Below, in pieces: positions 34,290 to 46,900 of a stretch of 64,000 nt of DNA. The stretch spans positions 55,399,658 to 55,463,657 of the forward strand of contig JAIOJX010000006.1 in the NCBI GenBank assembly GCA_022376925.1. The letters are read 5' to 3'. Numbering within the stretch: position 1 is the stretch's first letter; each line of letters starts with the position of its first letter. The DNA comes from Tragulus kanchil. Its lineage: Eukaryota > Chordata > Mammalia > Artiodactyla > Tragulidae. The notes below the pieces were generated by a model that was not told the origin of the DNA, ran no database searches, and was given only the letters and a program-made list of their open reading frames with translations. The position numbers were made by a program, and so were the translations under genes.

Positions 34290-36285
34290 TAAACAGGCAG
34301 TTATACTTCAGGGAAATTGTGGTGGATTATGGAAGCACAAAGGAAGGACACCTAACTCAAACTTGGTAAGACTGGTGTCAGGAACAGCTTCCCCAGAGAA
34401 GAAATAAACAAGTTCGGACATGTTATGGAAGTGAAAGTTATAGCAAAGTATTCAGAGGAGGAGTTTTTCGTGAAGGAAGAATGTGCAAAGGCTCGAATAC
34501 TTGAAGTGATATGTGACCTTAGGGAGCCTGAGTGAGTTTGGGGTTCGTGGAGTTGAATTTGGAAGTTAGATTGGTGGCTGTTTATTTGATGAGAGATAAA
34601 ATCAGAAAGGTAAATAAGGGTCTTGTTAAGAATTTGAATGTTATTTTAGTGGTAATACTCATCTATTTTATGATAGAATCCATAGGACATGGATTACAAT
34701 ATGAGAGAGGTATAAAGGAAGTTGGAGACTTCTGATTCAGGTAGCTAGGCCATACAGAATGCAGAAGGAGTCGGCTGAAGGAATGAGACTGAGTTGGGTT
34801 TTAGAGATGCAGGTTTGTGATTTGTAGTAGTTGTAAATATGGGTCTGAAATGAAAAAGCAGTTTCAAATCTTCCTTTGAAATTGTAATAGAGACTTCATT
34901 TGTTACTCCCAACTGTTTTCTTGTGTTTTTTGGCATGACTCTGGTCCTTCTTCCTATCCTTACCTTTCAGTGCATATAGTTGGGTAATTATGACTCAATT
35001 ATATGTATCCAAGGAGGATCAAAGTGTAAGAAGAACACAGTTGAGGTGGCAGAGAGAACACAGTATGCATTTCCTATGAAGGTAATTAGAATTAAATAGA
35101 GTGTGTTCTGCCTCTGGTATCATAGGAATTGTTTACAGGAACTTGGGGGTTGGCTGCTTTCCAAGAAGCAGAAGTGCCATTCTCAGAGAGTCCCATGGCC
35201 AGAAACCTGGACTGATTGATGGTGGTCCCAAGGGGAGTGTATGAATGATGGTTTGGGAGGTGAATGACGGTTTGGGGGTGAATGACAGATCTTATCCTGC
35301 CTAAATTCTGTCTCCAAGATGAGAGATGTCTCTAAATCAACTTTTCATGTAAGAGACAGTTGTGGGTTTGTTACTGCTGAATTTATGTAAAAATGTTTGG
35401 AGTCTATTTTTATTTCTGGCTTGAATGTCCTTTGAAATAAAGTTTTAAATTTATTACCTGCTAGGCTATGTAGACCTGCCTTTGATGAGTTAAAGCCTGA
35501 CTTTTGTGTTACTTTTAGTGGTACCCTCTCATTCCGATATTTCGGAATTTGCTGACCAAATCTATGTTTCTGTAGATTACACCTGTCATGATTGTAATAA
35601 TCTTTCCTTATATCTCTCTTAACTTCATCTTTTCATGATGTTTGTTTGATTGGTTTCTCCCCTCAGAGCTGGTCTCCCTCATTTACTTGTGTTTTCCCTT
35701 TCTTTACCTCTCACGTCTCCCTTGATGCACAGAACTGGACCTGACTTTGAATTTCTGGGGCTGATGCCGTATGGTATAAATAGAAGAATGAGGTGTTTTC
35801 CCTTGCAGAGCACAGCAACCACACATCAGGATGCATAGGCACTCACACATAAGACCACCTTCTCAGGAAACCTAGCAGAGGCTTCCCAGTCCTTTCCTCA
35901 TGGCCAGTCTCCTCAAGTACAAACATCGTTTATTTGCTTACCAGTGTCTCCTGTTATACCTGGTCCTTTGTAAATATCTGAGAGAAATTCTGTAGGCTCT
36001 TGCAGTCCTCTGGACTGCTGAGGAATGCTGGGTGATCTAAGAGCTCTATCTTGGCCCTGTGAAGTCCAGGTCATGGGCTGGAATTAGTTCCAAGCAGGGA
36101 CACACAAAGCCAACTGGCAGAGGTGCTGGGCCTCTGCTCCACCCCTTCCCTGCCATATCTGCTCTAGCTGGGCTCTCTCCTGACCTGCCAGCTTCTGGAC
36201 TTTGCTGATGTAGATGTTCTTTCTGCTGTCCGTCACCTCACCTATCTCTCTCTTCACAGCCACTCTTCTCATAAGAAGTCTCATA
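34290..36285. other. No recognised gene; possible old L2 remnants
   Basis: GA-rich stretches at 34300-34800 read like antisense L2, but are too diverged to call. A short 'GAATGA(C/T)GGTTTGGG' phrase is repeated in tandem near 35241-35280. No exon-like structure recognised. Confidence 0.4.
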
Positions 36286-36516
36286 CTTGCTGGATTTCCT
36301 CTCCCTCTTCTTCAAACTAGTGTCATCTAATTCCCACACCCGCCACTCCTCTGAGGCTGCTCAAATTAGAGTCATCAGTGACCTGCTAATTTTTCATCCC
36401 AGTGGGCCACATTTGCACTATTGGAGTGCTGCTGCTTTTGAAGTGGTGATCACTGCTTCCTCCTCTCTTGAGTTTTGCAGCACTGAATCTCTTTCTTCCT
36501 TTTATCCTTCATGGCT
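36286..36516 (+). mobile_element. L2 LINE ORF2 remnant
   Basis: 'AGAGTCATCAGTGACCTGCT' and 'GCAGCACTGAATCTCTTTC' resemble L2 ORF2 just before and around the RT domain. Split by BovB at about 36517. Confidence 0.55.
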
Positions 36517-36735
36517 TTCTTGTTGTTCAGTCATTACGTCATGTCCAGCTTTGTGACCCCATGGACTGCAGAACACCAGGCTTCCCTCTCCTTTACTGTC
36601 TCCTGGAGTTTGCTCAGACTCCTGACAATTGAATCGGTGATGCCATCCAACCATTTCATCCTCTGTTGCCCCTTCTCCTCCTGCCCCCAGGATTTCCTAG
36701 CACCAGGGTCTTTTCCAGTGAGTTGTCTCTTTTTT
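36517..36735 (-). mobile_element. BovB LINE 3' fragment, antisense
   Basis: 'TGTTGTTCAGTCATTACGTC' at the left, then 'ATCGGTGATGCCATCCAACC' and 'CAGGGTCTTTTCCAGTGAGT': antisense of the BovB 3' end and C-terminal coding part. It lies within L2 sequence. Confidence 0.88.
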
Positions 36736-36739
36736 GTAC

Positions 36740-37516
36740 TTCACCCTTAAATGTTGGTGTATCTTAATTAACTAGCTTGACCACCCCTTTTCTCACTTTT
36801 CCTCAGTTATCCCCTCCACTCTCAAGATTTGCCAGCCTCTTAATGTATTGATGGTTCCAGACCTGCATTCCAGCCTAGATTCTGTTAAGCTTCAGACCTG
36901 TATATGTAACTGCCTCCTGGAGATCTCCATCTGGAGAGACAAAAGTCACTTCAAATTCAACATGGCCCAGGCTACTCACTCTTCTGGCCTTTACTCTTGA
37001 TATGCCTGAAATATTCTTTACAGTGCCTCACAAGGACTACTCTCTTCCTCAGTGAGTCTCTCTGCTCAGTGAGCGCCTTCTCAGAAAGTACCCTTATGTA
37101 CCAGTTTTTCCCTGGATTTATTTTTCTTTGGAGGACATATATATATGAATTTATATGATAGATTTTTTTCTACTTGTTTAGTGTACCTCTTCCTCCATTA
37201 GAATATAAGCTCTATCTAGTTCACTATTGTGTATATAGCACCTGGATCAATTTCTGGAACATACTAAGTGCCCGCATATCTATTGAGTGAATAAGTCTTC
37301 CTTTAGTCCAAGGCTGAAGATTTTATCTTGATGGGTGACACCACTCCTGTCCTCAGTCACTTACCTCAGAATCACAGAAACATCTGTCACGATCTCCACA
37401 TTTTGGCCTCCCTTTATCCAACAATCACCAGTTCCAGGCAGTTTTTTTCTCATAACTGTTTCTCATACCTGCCTCCCAACTCCATTTCTATGATTACCAC
37501 CTTATTTCAGGCCCTC
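36740..37516 (+). mobile_element. L2 LINE ORF2 remnant (copy from 37887 to 38609)
   Basis: Reads the L2 RT downstream segment in sense: 'TCAGACCTGTATATGTAACT', 'GCCTCCTGGAGATCTCCATC', 'CTTCAAATTCAACATGGCCC'. This corresponds to the family's ISNCLLDISTWM...LKLNMSK-like stretch. Decayed. Confidence 0.6.
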
Positions 37517-38976
37517 AAACCTCTTTCTGGGAAAAATAATTCATTGTACACTGTTGGTGGGAATGTGAATTAGTGCAGCCACCATAAAAAACAGAATGGA
37601 GGTTCCTTAAAAAGCTAAAACTAGAATTGCTATATAATTCAGCTATTCCACTTCTGGGCATATATCTGAAGAAAAGGAAAATACTAATTTGAAAAGATAC
37701 ATGCACCCCTATACTCATAGCAGCATTATTTACAAAAGCCAAGGTGTGGAAGCAATCTAAGTGTCCTTCCACAGATGAATGGATAAAGAAGATAGAGTGT
37801 ACAGTGGAATACTACTCAGCCATAAAAGGAATAAAGTTTTGCCATTTGAAACACTACAGATGGACCTTTTGAGGATATTATGCTTGTCACTTTTCCTCAG
37901 TTATCCCTCCACTCTCAAGATTTGCCAGCCTCTTAATGTATTGATGGTTCCAGACCTGCATTCCAGCCTAGATTCTGTTAAGCTTCAGACCTGTATATGT
38001 AACTGCCTCCTGGAGATCTCCATCTGGAGAGACAAAAGTCACTTCAAATTCAACATGGCCCAGGCTACTCACTCTTCTGGCCTTTACTCTTGATATGCCT
38101 GAAATATTCTTTACAGTGCCTCACAAGGACTACTCTCTTCCTCAGTGAGTCTCTCTGCTCAGTGAGCGCCTTCTCAGAAAGTACCCTTATGTACCAGTTT
38201 TTCCCTGGATTTATTTTTCTTTGGAGGACATATATATATGAATTTATATGATAGATTTTTTTCTACTTGTTTAGTGTACCTCTTCCTCCATTAGAATATA
38301 AGCTCTATCTAGTTCACTATTGTGTATATAGCACCTGGATCAATTTCTGGAACATACTAAGTGCCCGCATATCTATTGAGTGAATAAGTCTTCCTTTAGT
38401 CCAAGGCTGAAGATTTTATCTTGATGGGTGACACCACTCCTGTCCTCAGTCACTTACCTCAGAATCACAGAAACATCTGTCACGATCTCCACATTTTGGC
38501 CTCCCTTTATCCAACAATCACCAGTTCCAGGCAGTTTTTTTCTCATAACTGTTTCTCATACCTGCCTCCCAACTCCATTTCTATGATTACCACCTTATTT
38601 CAGGCCCTCAAACCTCTTTCTGGGAAAAATAATTCATTGTACACTGTTGGTGGGAATGTGAATTAGTGCAGCCACCATAAAAAACAGAATGGAGGTTCCT
38701 TAAAAAGCTAAAACTAGAATTGCTATATAATTCAGCTATTCCACTTCTGGGCATATATCTGAAGAAAAGGAAAATACTAATTTGAAAAGATACATGCACC
38801 CCTATACTCATAGCAGCATTATTTACAAAAGCCAAGGTGTGGAAGCAATCTAAGTGTCCTTCCACAGATGAATGGATAAAGAAGATAGAGTGTACAGTGG
38901 AATACTACTCAGCCATAAAAGGAATACAGTTTTGCCATTTGAAACAATACAGATGGACCTAGAGGATATTATGCTT
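36793..38976. repeat. Tandem duplication 13 (copies 36793-37885 and 37887-38976)
   Basis: Offset 1094 bp at the left, 1091 bp at the right. In the last 60 bp of copy 1 (37832-37885) there are at least three substitutions or indels relative to copy 2, while the preceding kilobase is almost identical. Confidence 0.97.
37531..37885 (+). mobile_element. First, cut copy of the 38624 L1
   Basis: Same L1 start and left target-site sequence (AAACCTCTTTCTGG at 37517-37530), ending at the duplication junction. Confidence 0.9.
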
Positions 38977-39370
38977 AGTGAAATTAGTCAGACAGATACA
39001 GACAAATGCTGTATGCTATTAGTTATATGTGAAATATAAAACAAACAAATGTGCTCACTTCGGCAGCACATACGCTAAAAAACAAAACAATTGAATTTAT
39101 GTAACAAAACAGAAGCAGACTCATAGATACAGAGAACGAACTAGTGGTTACCAATGGGGGAGAGGCAAAACAGAGGTAGGTAATTAAGAGGTACAGATTA
39201 CTATGTATAGAATAGATAAGCAACAGAGATACATAGCACAGCACAGGAATTATAGCCATACTTTATAATAACTTTAAATGGAGTATAATCTATAAAAGTA
39301 TAAAATCATTATATTGTATGCCTGAAACTAATATAAAATTTTGTATTAACTATATTTGAATTAAAAAAAG
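38624..39370 (+). mobile_element. 5'-truncated L1 inside L2
   Basis: A 747-bp L1 3' end (ORF2 C terminus, 3' UTR, A-rich tail) with a perfect 14-bp target-site duplication AAACCTCTTTCTGG at 38610-38623 and 39371-39384. A U6 snRNA fragment is embedded at 39051-39080. Confidence 0.93.
39051..39080 (+). pseudogene. U6 snRNA 5' stem-loop fragment within L1
   Basis: GTGCTCACTTCGGCAGCACA and the following TACGCTAAAA match the first 30 nt of U6 snRNA with two apparent substitutions. The typical L1 sequence continues on both sides ('TTATATGTGAAATATAAA' before, 'AGAAGCAGACTCATAGATAC' after). The flanking A/C-rich phrases (AAACAAACAAAT, AAACAAAACAATT) are similar and may be a target-site duplication. 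Too short to be functional. Confidence 0.85.
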
Positions 39371-39384
39371 AAACCTCTTTCTGG

Positions 39385-39940
39385 TATTATTGGAGCTTCT
39401 AATGTGTTTCCTGTCTTTGTTCTTAACCACCCAAATTGAGCCTCCACAGAAGCCAAAATGGTTATTCAAGGAAGCAGATCTGACCCTGCTGAATTCCTTT
39501 GTAAATCTCTTAGCATCCCAAGCAGCGATTGGATCATACCTAAGCTCCTTAGGGACCTACGGGAGATGAATGCAGTCACACAGTGTTACATCCCTTGCTT
39601 GACACTCACAGCAGGGTTGCTGTGCAGTTGCTTCCCTCCATACTTAAACTCTCCTCCAGCCTAGCATAACTTTTCTGCCGATCCCCTCTTCCAGTGGATT
39701 TAGCTTATCATGCTTTCAGCACTTGCCTTAGGGTCTCTTTCACCTGGATTCTCTGTGATCTTCTTTCTATCACTGTTCCTACCATTAAAATGCTGTCTCT
39801 CCCTGCCTCTGATTCCTTCGTTTGGTGGCAAATGCTTTGCTAGAAGGGTTGTGTTTTATTCCTCCTTATATTTCCTTCATCCAGTCAGTGACTGACACAG
39901 AAAAAGCACTTGATAAACATTTGCATAGAAGAAAGAAGGA
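39385..39940 (+). mobile_element. L2 LINE 3' part
   Basis: Continues the L2 split by the L1: 'CTGCTGAATTCCTTTGTAAA', 'ACCTAAGCTCCTTAGGGACC', 'CATGCTTTCAGCACTTGCC', ending in 'GCACTTGATAAACATTTGCA', the usual L2 3' end pattern. No intact frame. Confidence 0.65.
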
Positions 39941-41717
39941 TTGAATAACCTGTCTCGATGGATGTTTCTGACTGAATTCTGGTCATTGTCATCAAGTTAC
40001 AGCACAGAATTGCATTTCCAAAACATAGAACATATTAGTATTATCTGCTAAATAGGAGTTCCTTAGGTGCTCTATGCTATAGAACATTCTTCTTATACAT
40101 GTCAGTGGCCGTTCTAGCCTCTCTTAATACCAAAAATCCTTTGGTCCTTTTAATACCAAAAATCAACTTAATAACTGAAAAGAAAAATGACCATTGGAAG
40201 GGTACATCCATTTGTTTCTGGGTCTTATGAATCTGAAAGGTTTTCTCAAACAAGAACAGAGGGGCCTTTTTCTGCAACAGTACAGTAACTGTGTAGTTAT
40301 TATAATATGTGTTGTGTCAGTCACATGGACACATGTGGATAATTTCTTAAGGACTTTGAGTATGCTTACTTGAAACTTACTACTTCTTCCCTTAGAGTAC
40401 ATATTGGATTTGGGTTTTCAATGTGAAAACAAATATTTCTGTTGTTGAACTTGGAATTCATGCCCAGAATATTTTGAATTGAACAATTCTGACTCAATAG
40501 CATGTAAAGATTCACTAGGACAGACACTGTGCCAATGCTGCTGTAAACTTGTTAAAGTCTAGGAATGCAGTACATTAACTAATGGCAGGGAAAAGCCAGT
40601 CTCAAACTGAGGTAAGTTCTTGTACCTGCACAATGGTTTAACCATGTTTTGCTGAGAATTTGCATCTTCATGGCTACACATGGACCTACATGTTGATCCT
40701 GAGATTGTACCTAACTCCCAGTGGAACCAGAGCGACAACACTGGTATCTGGTTTATAGAGGGTGATTCTTTATCATATGATTTTACTTGATGTTGTATTT
40801 GACTTGAATTGGCTGAACATGACTGGACTTGTGTCATATAATACAGGGAAAAATTTAAATATGATTCCATGCAATCAGATTCCAGATAGCTCAAGAGGAA
40901 TTAAAGTCAAAAAGAATCTTTTAGATTCTCACATGCGGACTCTTAAGCATGGAAAAGAGAAGGAAGGATTCCCCCCATCATTCTAGAAACTTGTGCTAAT
41001 GAGCACAAATGTAAAGGGTTATGGGCACGTAATTAGTGGGCCAGGCAGATACACATCTGGGAACTTCTGCAGGATGTGTGCAATGAAGATATTTTCAGGA
41101 TGCTGATGGCAAAAATTAGTTCTTTGGAAACATCCAAAGAATGATCAGAAATGTATTACTTTATGTTCAAACCAAGAAGGAAGATATCTTCCTGCCTGGG
41201 GAGAGGGAGTGATAACAGATGCCAGGAGACATCCAATAGAGGCAGGAGCGATGCCAGCAGATAGAGGTGGGCAAGGTGGCCCAGTCCTCACAGTGGAGGA
41301 TATGTGGAATCTGGAAATTGAAGGCTTTTGAGCTTGGTGTCCATCCCTGGCTAAGTCCTGAGGTAATTTAGCAGATGATTTGTGAGCTCCTAGAAAAGAA
41401 AGGGTGCCTCATAGTTGGCTAATTGAAATCAAGTCATCATAAACTTCCTGTGCTTTCATTATTGATAGGGTCACTTTAGCAAGATTTTCATGAGACTACT
41501 TATGATAACCAGTGAAGGCTTTTTTCTACCACTGGGAACAAAGAAACCCAGTTGGTGAAAGGGTCAGTGGGATGAGGTTTATGTCGGTTGAAGAGAAAAG
41601 CCAGCGAGACAGGAAGATATCTCGAAGCTTGATGGAGCCAGTTAGAGTAAACTTAAGAAAGGAATGGAGACCTTAGATAAGCTACCGTGTTCATGTTTGA
41701 AGTATCTCATAATACTG
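39941..41717. other. No recognised gene
   Basis: Mixed-composition sequence; the 111-residue minus frame at 40559-40894 has no family resemblance. The part from 40924 is duplicated. Confidence 0.5.
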
Positions 41718-43110
41718 TGTTTCTCAAACTGAACCATGATCCATCTGCCTTCAGAGATATGTTGTTGTTTGTTGTTTAGTTGCTAACTTGGAGGTGTTTA
41801 TTTAGAATGTAGATTCCTAAGCCTCACCCAGAATCAGGATCTCTGGAGGCACCCTAGAAATCTATACTTTTGACAAGCTTCCTTGGCAGTTATCAGCACA
41901 TGTAAATTTCAGAACTATTGCTCTAAAGAAAAGATTATCTGCTGTTAAAATTGTTATGCAGTTAGAGAAGTATAGGAATTCTTTAGTTTTATAAACAGTT
42001 TAATATTTTTTAAAAATGATTCTCACATGCGAAAACTCTTAAAGCATGAAAAGAGAAGGAAGGATTCCCCCCATCATTCTAGAAACTTGTGCTAATGAGC
42101 ACAAATGTAAAGGGTTATGGGCACGTAATTAGTGGGCCAGGCAGATACACATCTGGGAACTTCTGCAGGATGTGTGCAATGAAGATATTTTCAGGATGCT
42201 GATGGCAAAAATTAGTTCTTTGGAAACATCCAAAGAATGATCAGAAATGTATTACTTTATGTTCAAACCAAGAAGGAAGATATCTTCTTGCCTGGGGAGA
42301 GGGAGTGATAACAGATGCCAGGAGACATCCAATAGAGGCAGGAGCGATGCCAGCAGATAGAGGTGGGCAAGGTGGCCCAGTCCTCACAGTGGAGGATATG
42401 TGGAATCTGGAAATTGAAGGCTTTTGAGCTTGGTGTCCATCCCTGGCTAAGTCCTGAGGTAATTTAGCAGATGATTTGTGAGCTCCTAGAAAAGAAAGGG
42501 TGCCTCATAGTTGGCTAATTGAAATCAAGTCATCATAAACTTCCTGTGCTTTCATTATTGATAGGGTCACTTTAGCAAGATTTTTCATGAGACTACTTAT
42601 GATAACCAGTGAAGGCCTTTTTTCTACCACTGGGAACAAAGAAACCCAGTTGGTGAAAGGGTCAGTGGGATGAGGTTTATGTCAGTTGAAGAGAAAAGCC
42701 AGCGAGACAGGAAGATATCTCGAAGCTTGATGGAGCCAGTTAGAGTAAACTTAAGAAAGGAATGGAGACCTTAGATAAGCTACCGTGTTCATGTTTGAAG
42801 TATCTCATAATACTGTGTTTCTCAAACTGAACCATGATCCATCTGCCTTCAGAGATATGTTGTTGTTTGTTGTTTAGTTGCTAACTTGGAGGTGTTTATT
42901 TAGAATGTAGATTCCTAAGCCTCACCCAGAATCAGGATCTCTGGAGGCACCCTAGAAATCTATACTTTTGACAAGCTTCCTTGGCAGTTATCAGCACATG
43001 TAAATTTCAGAACTATTGCTCTAAAGAAAAGATTATCTGCTGTTAAAATTGTTATGCAGTTAGAGAAGTATAGGAATTCTTTAGTTTTATAAACAGTTTA
43101 ATATTTTTTA
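40924..43110. repeat. Tandem duplication 14 (copies 40924-42017 and 42018-43110)
   Basis: Offset 1094 bp at the left. The first 30 bp of copy 2 (42018-42050) differ by several bases from copy 1, then near identity. The copies abut. Confidence 0.96.
41718..41930 (+). mobile_element. MER5-like hAT-Charlie element (copy 42812-43024)
   Basis: 'GTGTTTCTCAAACTGAACCA', 'AATGTAGATTCCTAAGCCTC', 'ACCCAGAATCAGGATCTCTG' and 'TTTCAGAACTATTGCTCTA' follow the MER5 order. A short foreign insert rich in TGTTGTT lies near 41760-41785. Confidence 0.65.
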
Positions 43111-43264
43111 TATGATTGTGGCCCAGAAATTTATGATCTTCCTTTATCTGGCCAGGGTCAAGCCCAACTCTGTTGCCATCTGGTCACAGCCACATGTGCT
43201 GTAAAAGCAGGCTACATAAAGCAAATATTTTGAGCATAAAATGGTAATTTTACATCAGGTGAAG

Positions 43265-43985
43265 ATCTTATCAACCTTTCCTCTTCCATTTATGATTTTG
43301 TTGATCTGGTTCTTTTTCTTGATGAGTCTGGCTAATGGTTTGTTGATTTTATCTCTTGAAAGAACCAGCTTTTCGATTTATCTATCTTTACTATTTTTCT
43401 TTCATTTCTTTTTTATTTATTTCTGCTCTGATCTTTATGATTTCTTTTTTTCTGCTAACTTTAGGGGTTTTTGTTCTTGTTTTTCTAGTTATTTTATGGG
43501 TAGGGGTAGGTTGTCTTTTTGGTGTTTTTCTTGTTTTGTGAGGTAGGATTGTATTGCTGTAAACTTCTCTCTTAGACTGCTCTTGCAGTGTCCCATAGGT
43601 TTTTTGCTGTTGTGCTTTCATTGTCATTTTCTAGGAATTTTTAAGTTTCTCTTTTGATTTGTTCAGTAATCTGTTTTTTAAGAGTGTGTTGTTTAATCTC
43701 CATGTGTTTATGCTTTTAGTGGTTTTCTTTCTTGTAATTGATATCTAGTCTCACAGCATTGTGGTCAGAAAAGATGGTTGATAATAATTTCAGTTTTTTT
43801 GAATTTACTGAGGTTTGATTTGTGGCTCTGGAGAACGTTCCGTGTGCATATGAGAAGAAAGTGTATTCTTTTGCTTTTGGGTGGAAGGTCCTAAAGTTAT
43901 GAGATCTGTCTCTTCTAATGTGTCATTTAAAGCTTGTGTTTCTATATTAATTTTCTGTTTTGATGATCTGTCCATATACTTCTAA
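43265..43985 (-). mobile_element. L1 5' segment in inverted orientation (endonuclease to pre-RT region)
   Basis: Minus strand encodes L1 ORF2 from the endonuclease C-terminal part (about 43745-43880: antisense of 'TTTCTTCTCATATGCACACG' and the 'TCTGACCACAATGCTGTGAG' block) to the spacer before RT (43391-43627 frame: KKEIIKIRAEINKKEMKEK). Orientation flips at about 43985. Confidence 0.88.
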
Positions 43986-46900
43986 AACCCTTTCAAAAAA
44001 TTACACAAGAAGGAACACTTCCAAACATTTCTATGAGGCTACCATCACCCTTATACCAAAACTAGGCAAAGACAACACACAAAAAAGAAAATTATAGGCC
44101 AATATCACTGATGAATTTAGACAGCAAAATCCTCAACAGAATTCTGACGAACGGAATTCAACAACACATCCAAAAACTCAGATGTCATGATCAAGTTGGG
44201 TTTACCCCAGGCATGAAAATATTCTTCAGTGTCTGCAAATCAATGTGATACACCATATCAACAAATTGAGAGACAAAAATCACATGATCATCTCAATAGA
44301 TGCAGAAAAAGCCTTTGACAAAATCCAGCATCCATTTATGATAAAAATCATTCAAAAAATGGGTGTAGAAGGAACCTACCTCAACATAGTGAAAGCCATG
44401 TATGAGAAGCCCACAGCAAACATTATTCTCAATGATGAAAAACTGAAAGCATTTCCTCTAAGATCAGAAACAAGACAGCGGTGTCCACTATTCAACATAG
44501 TCCTGGAAGTTCTAGCAACAGCAATAAAAGAAGAGAAAGAAATCAAAGGAATCCAAATTAGAAATAAGAAATAAACCTCTATTTGCAGATAACATGATAC
44601 TATACCTTGAAAACCTCAAAGACACTATTAGAAAACTGCTAGAGATAACGAGTTTTGCAAAGTCATAGGATACAGAATCAATACACAGAAATCATTTGCA
44701 TTCCTGTATACAAACAATGAAAAATCAGAAAGAGAAATCAAGGATGCAATCTCATTCACCATTGCAACCAAAAGAATAAAATGTCTAGGAATAAACCTTC
44801 CTAAAGAAACAAAAGAACTGAACACAGAAAATTACAGGACACTAATGAAAGAAATCAAAGATGACATAAACAGATGGAGAGATACTCCATGTTCCTGGGT
44901 CAGAAGAATCAATATCATGAAAATGACCATACCAGCAAATATCATCTACAGATTCAATTTGATCCCTATCAAATTACCAATGACATTCTTTACAGGACTA
45001 GATCAAAAAATAGCATAGTTCATATGGAAGCACAAAAAACCCCAGATAGCCAAAGCAGTCCTGAGAAAGAAGAATGTAGCTGGAGGGATCAGCCTCCCTG
45101 ACTTCAGACTTTACTACAAAGCAACAGTCATCAAGACAGTCTGGTACTGGCACAAAAACAGAAATATAGATCAGTGGGACAAGATAGAGAACCCAGAGAT
45201 AAACCCACACTCCTATGGGTATCTTATTTTTGATAAAGGAGGTGAAAATATATCAATAGGACAAACAGAGACTCTTCAACAAATGATGTTGGGAAAACTG
45301 GAAAGCTACATGCAAAAAAAATGAAGTTAGAACATTCCCTAACTCCATACACAAAGATAAACTCAAAATGGATTAAAGACCTAAATGTAAGACCAGAAAC
45401 TGTAAAACTCTTGGAGGAGGAACACTCAATGGCATAAATCAAAGCAAGATGTTCTATGACCTGCTGTCTAGAATAGTGGAACTAAAAACACAAATAACAT
45501 GTGGGAACTAATGAAACTTAAAATCTTTTGCACAGCAAAAGAAAGTATAAACAAGGTGAACAGACACCCCACAGGATGGGAGAAAATAACAGCAAATGAT
45601 ACAACTTACAAAGAATTAATTTCCAAAATATACAAACAACTTAGATAACTCAACACCTTGAAAACCTCAAAGACACTATTAGAAAACTGCTAGAGATAAC
45701 GAGTTTTGCAAAGTCATAGGATACAGAATCAATACACAGAAATCATTTGCATTCCTGTATACAAACAATGAAAAATCAGAAAGAGAAATCAAGGATGCAA
45801 TCTCATTCACCATTGCAACCAAAAGAATAAAATGTCTAGGAATAAACCTTCCTAAAGAAACAAAAGAACTGAACACAGAAAATTACAGGACACTAATGAA
45901 AGAAATCAAAGATGACATAAACAGATGGAGAGATACTCCATGTTCCTGGGTCAGAAGAATCAATATCATGAAAATGACCATACCAGCAAATATCATCTAC
46001 AGATTCAATTTGATCCCTATCAAATTACCAATGACATTCTTTACAGGACTAGATCAAAAAATAGCATAGTTCATATGGAAGCACAAAAAACCCCAGATAG
46101 CCAAAGCAGTCCTGACAAAGAAGAATGTAGCTGGGGGGATCAGCCTCCCTGACTTCAGACTTTACTACAAAGCAACAGTCATCAAGACAGTCTGGTACTG
46201 GCACAAAAACAGAAATATAGATCAGTGGGACAAGATAGAGAACCCAGAGATAAACCCACACTCCTATGGGTATCTTATTTTTGATAAAGGAGGTGAAAAT
46301 ATATCAATAGGACAAACAGAGACTCTTCAACAAATGATGTTGGGAAAACTGGAAAGCTACATGCAAAAAAAATGAAGTTAGAACATTCCCTAACTCCATA
46401 CACAAAGATAAACTCAAAATGGATTAAAGACCTAAATGTAAGACCAGAAACTGTAAAACTCTTGGAGGAGGAACACTCAATGGCATAAATCAAAGCAAGA
46501 TGTTCTATGACCTGCTGTCTAGAATAGTGGAACTAAAAACACAAATAACATGTGGGAACTAATGAAACTTAAAATCTTTTGCACAGCAAAAGAAAGTATA
46601 AACAAGGTGAACAGACACCCCACAGGATGGGAGAAAATAACAGCAAATGATACAACTTACAAAGAATTAATTTCCAAAATATACAAACAACTTAGATAAC
46701 TCAACACCGAAAAAACAAACAACCCAATCAAAAAATGGGAAAAAGACCTAAACAGCCACCTCTCCAGAAGACATACAGATGGCCAACAAATACATGAAAA
46801 GATGTTCAACCTCGCTTATTATTAGAGAAACGCAAATCAAAACTACAATGAGATACCACCTCACACCAGTCAGAATGACCGTCATCAAAAAATCTACAGA

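Noticed and set aside
39051..39080. Functional U6 snRNA gene
   Set aside because: Only the first 30 nt are present, inside an L1. No upstream PSE or TATA elements and no terminator.
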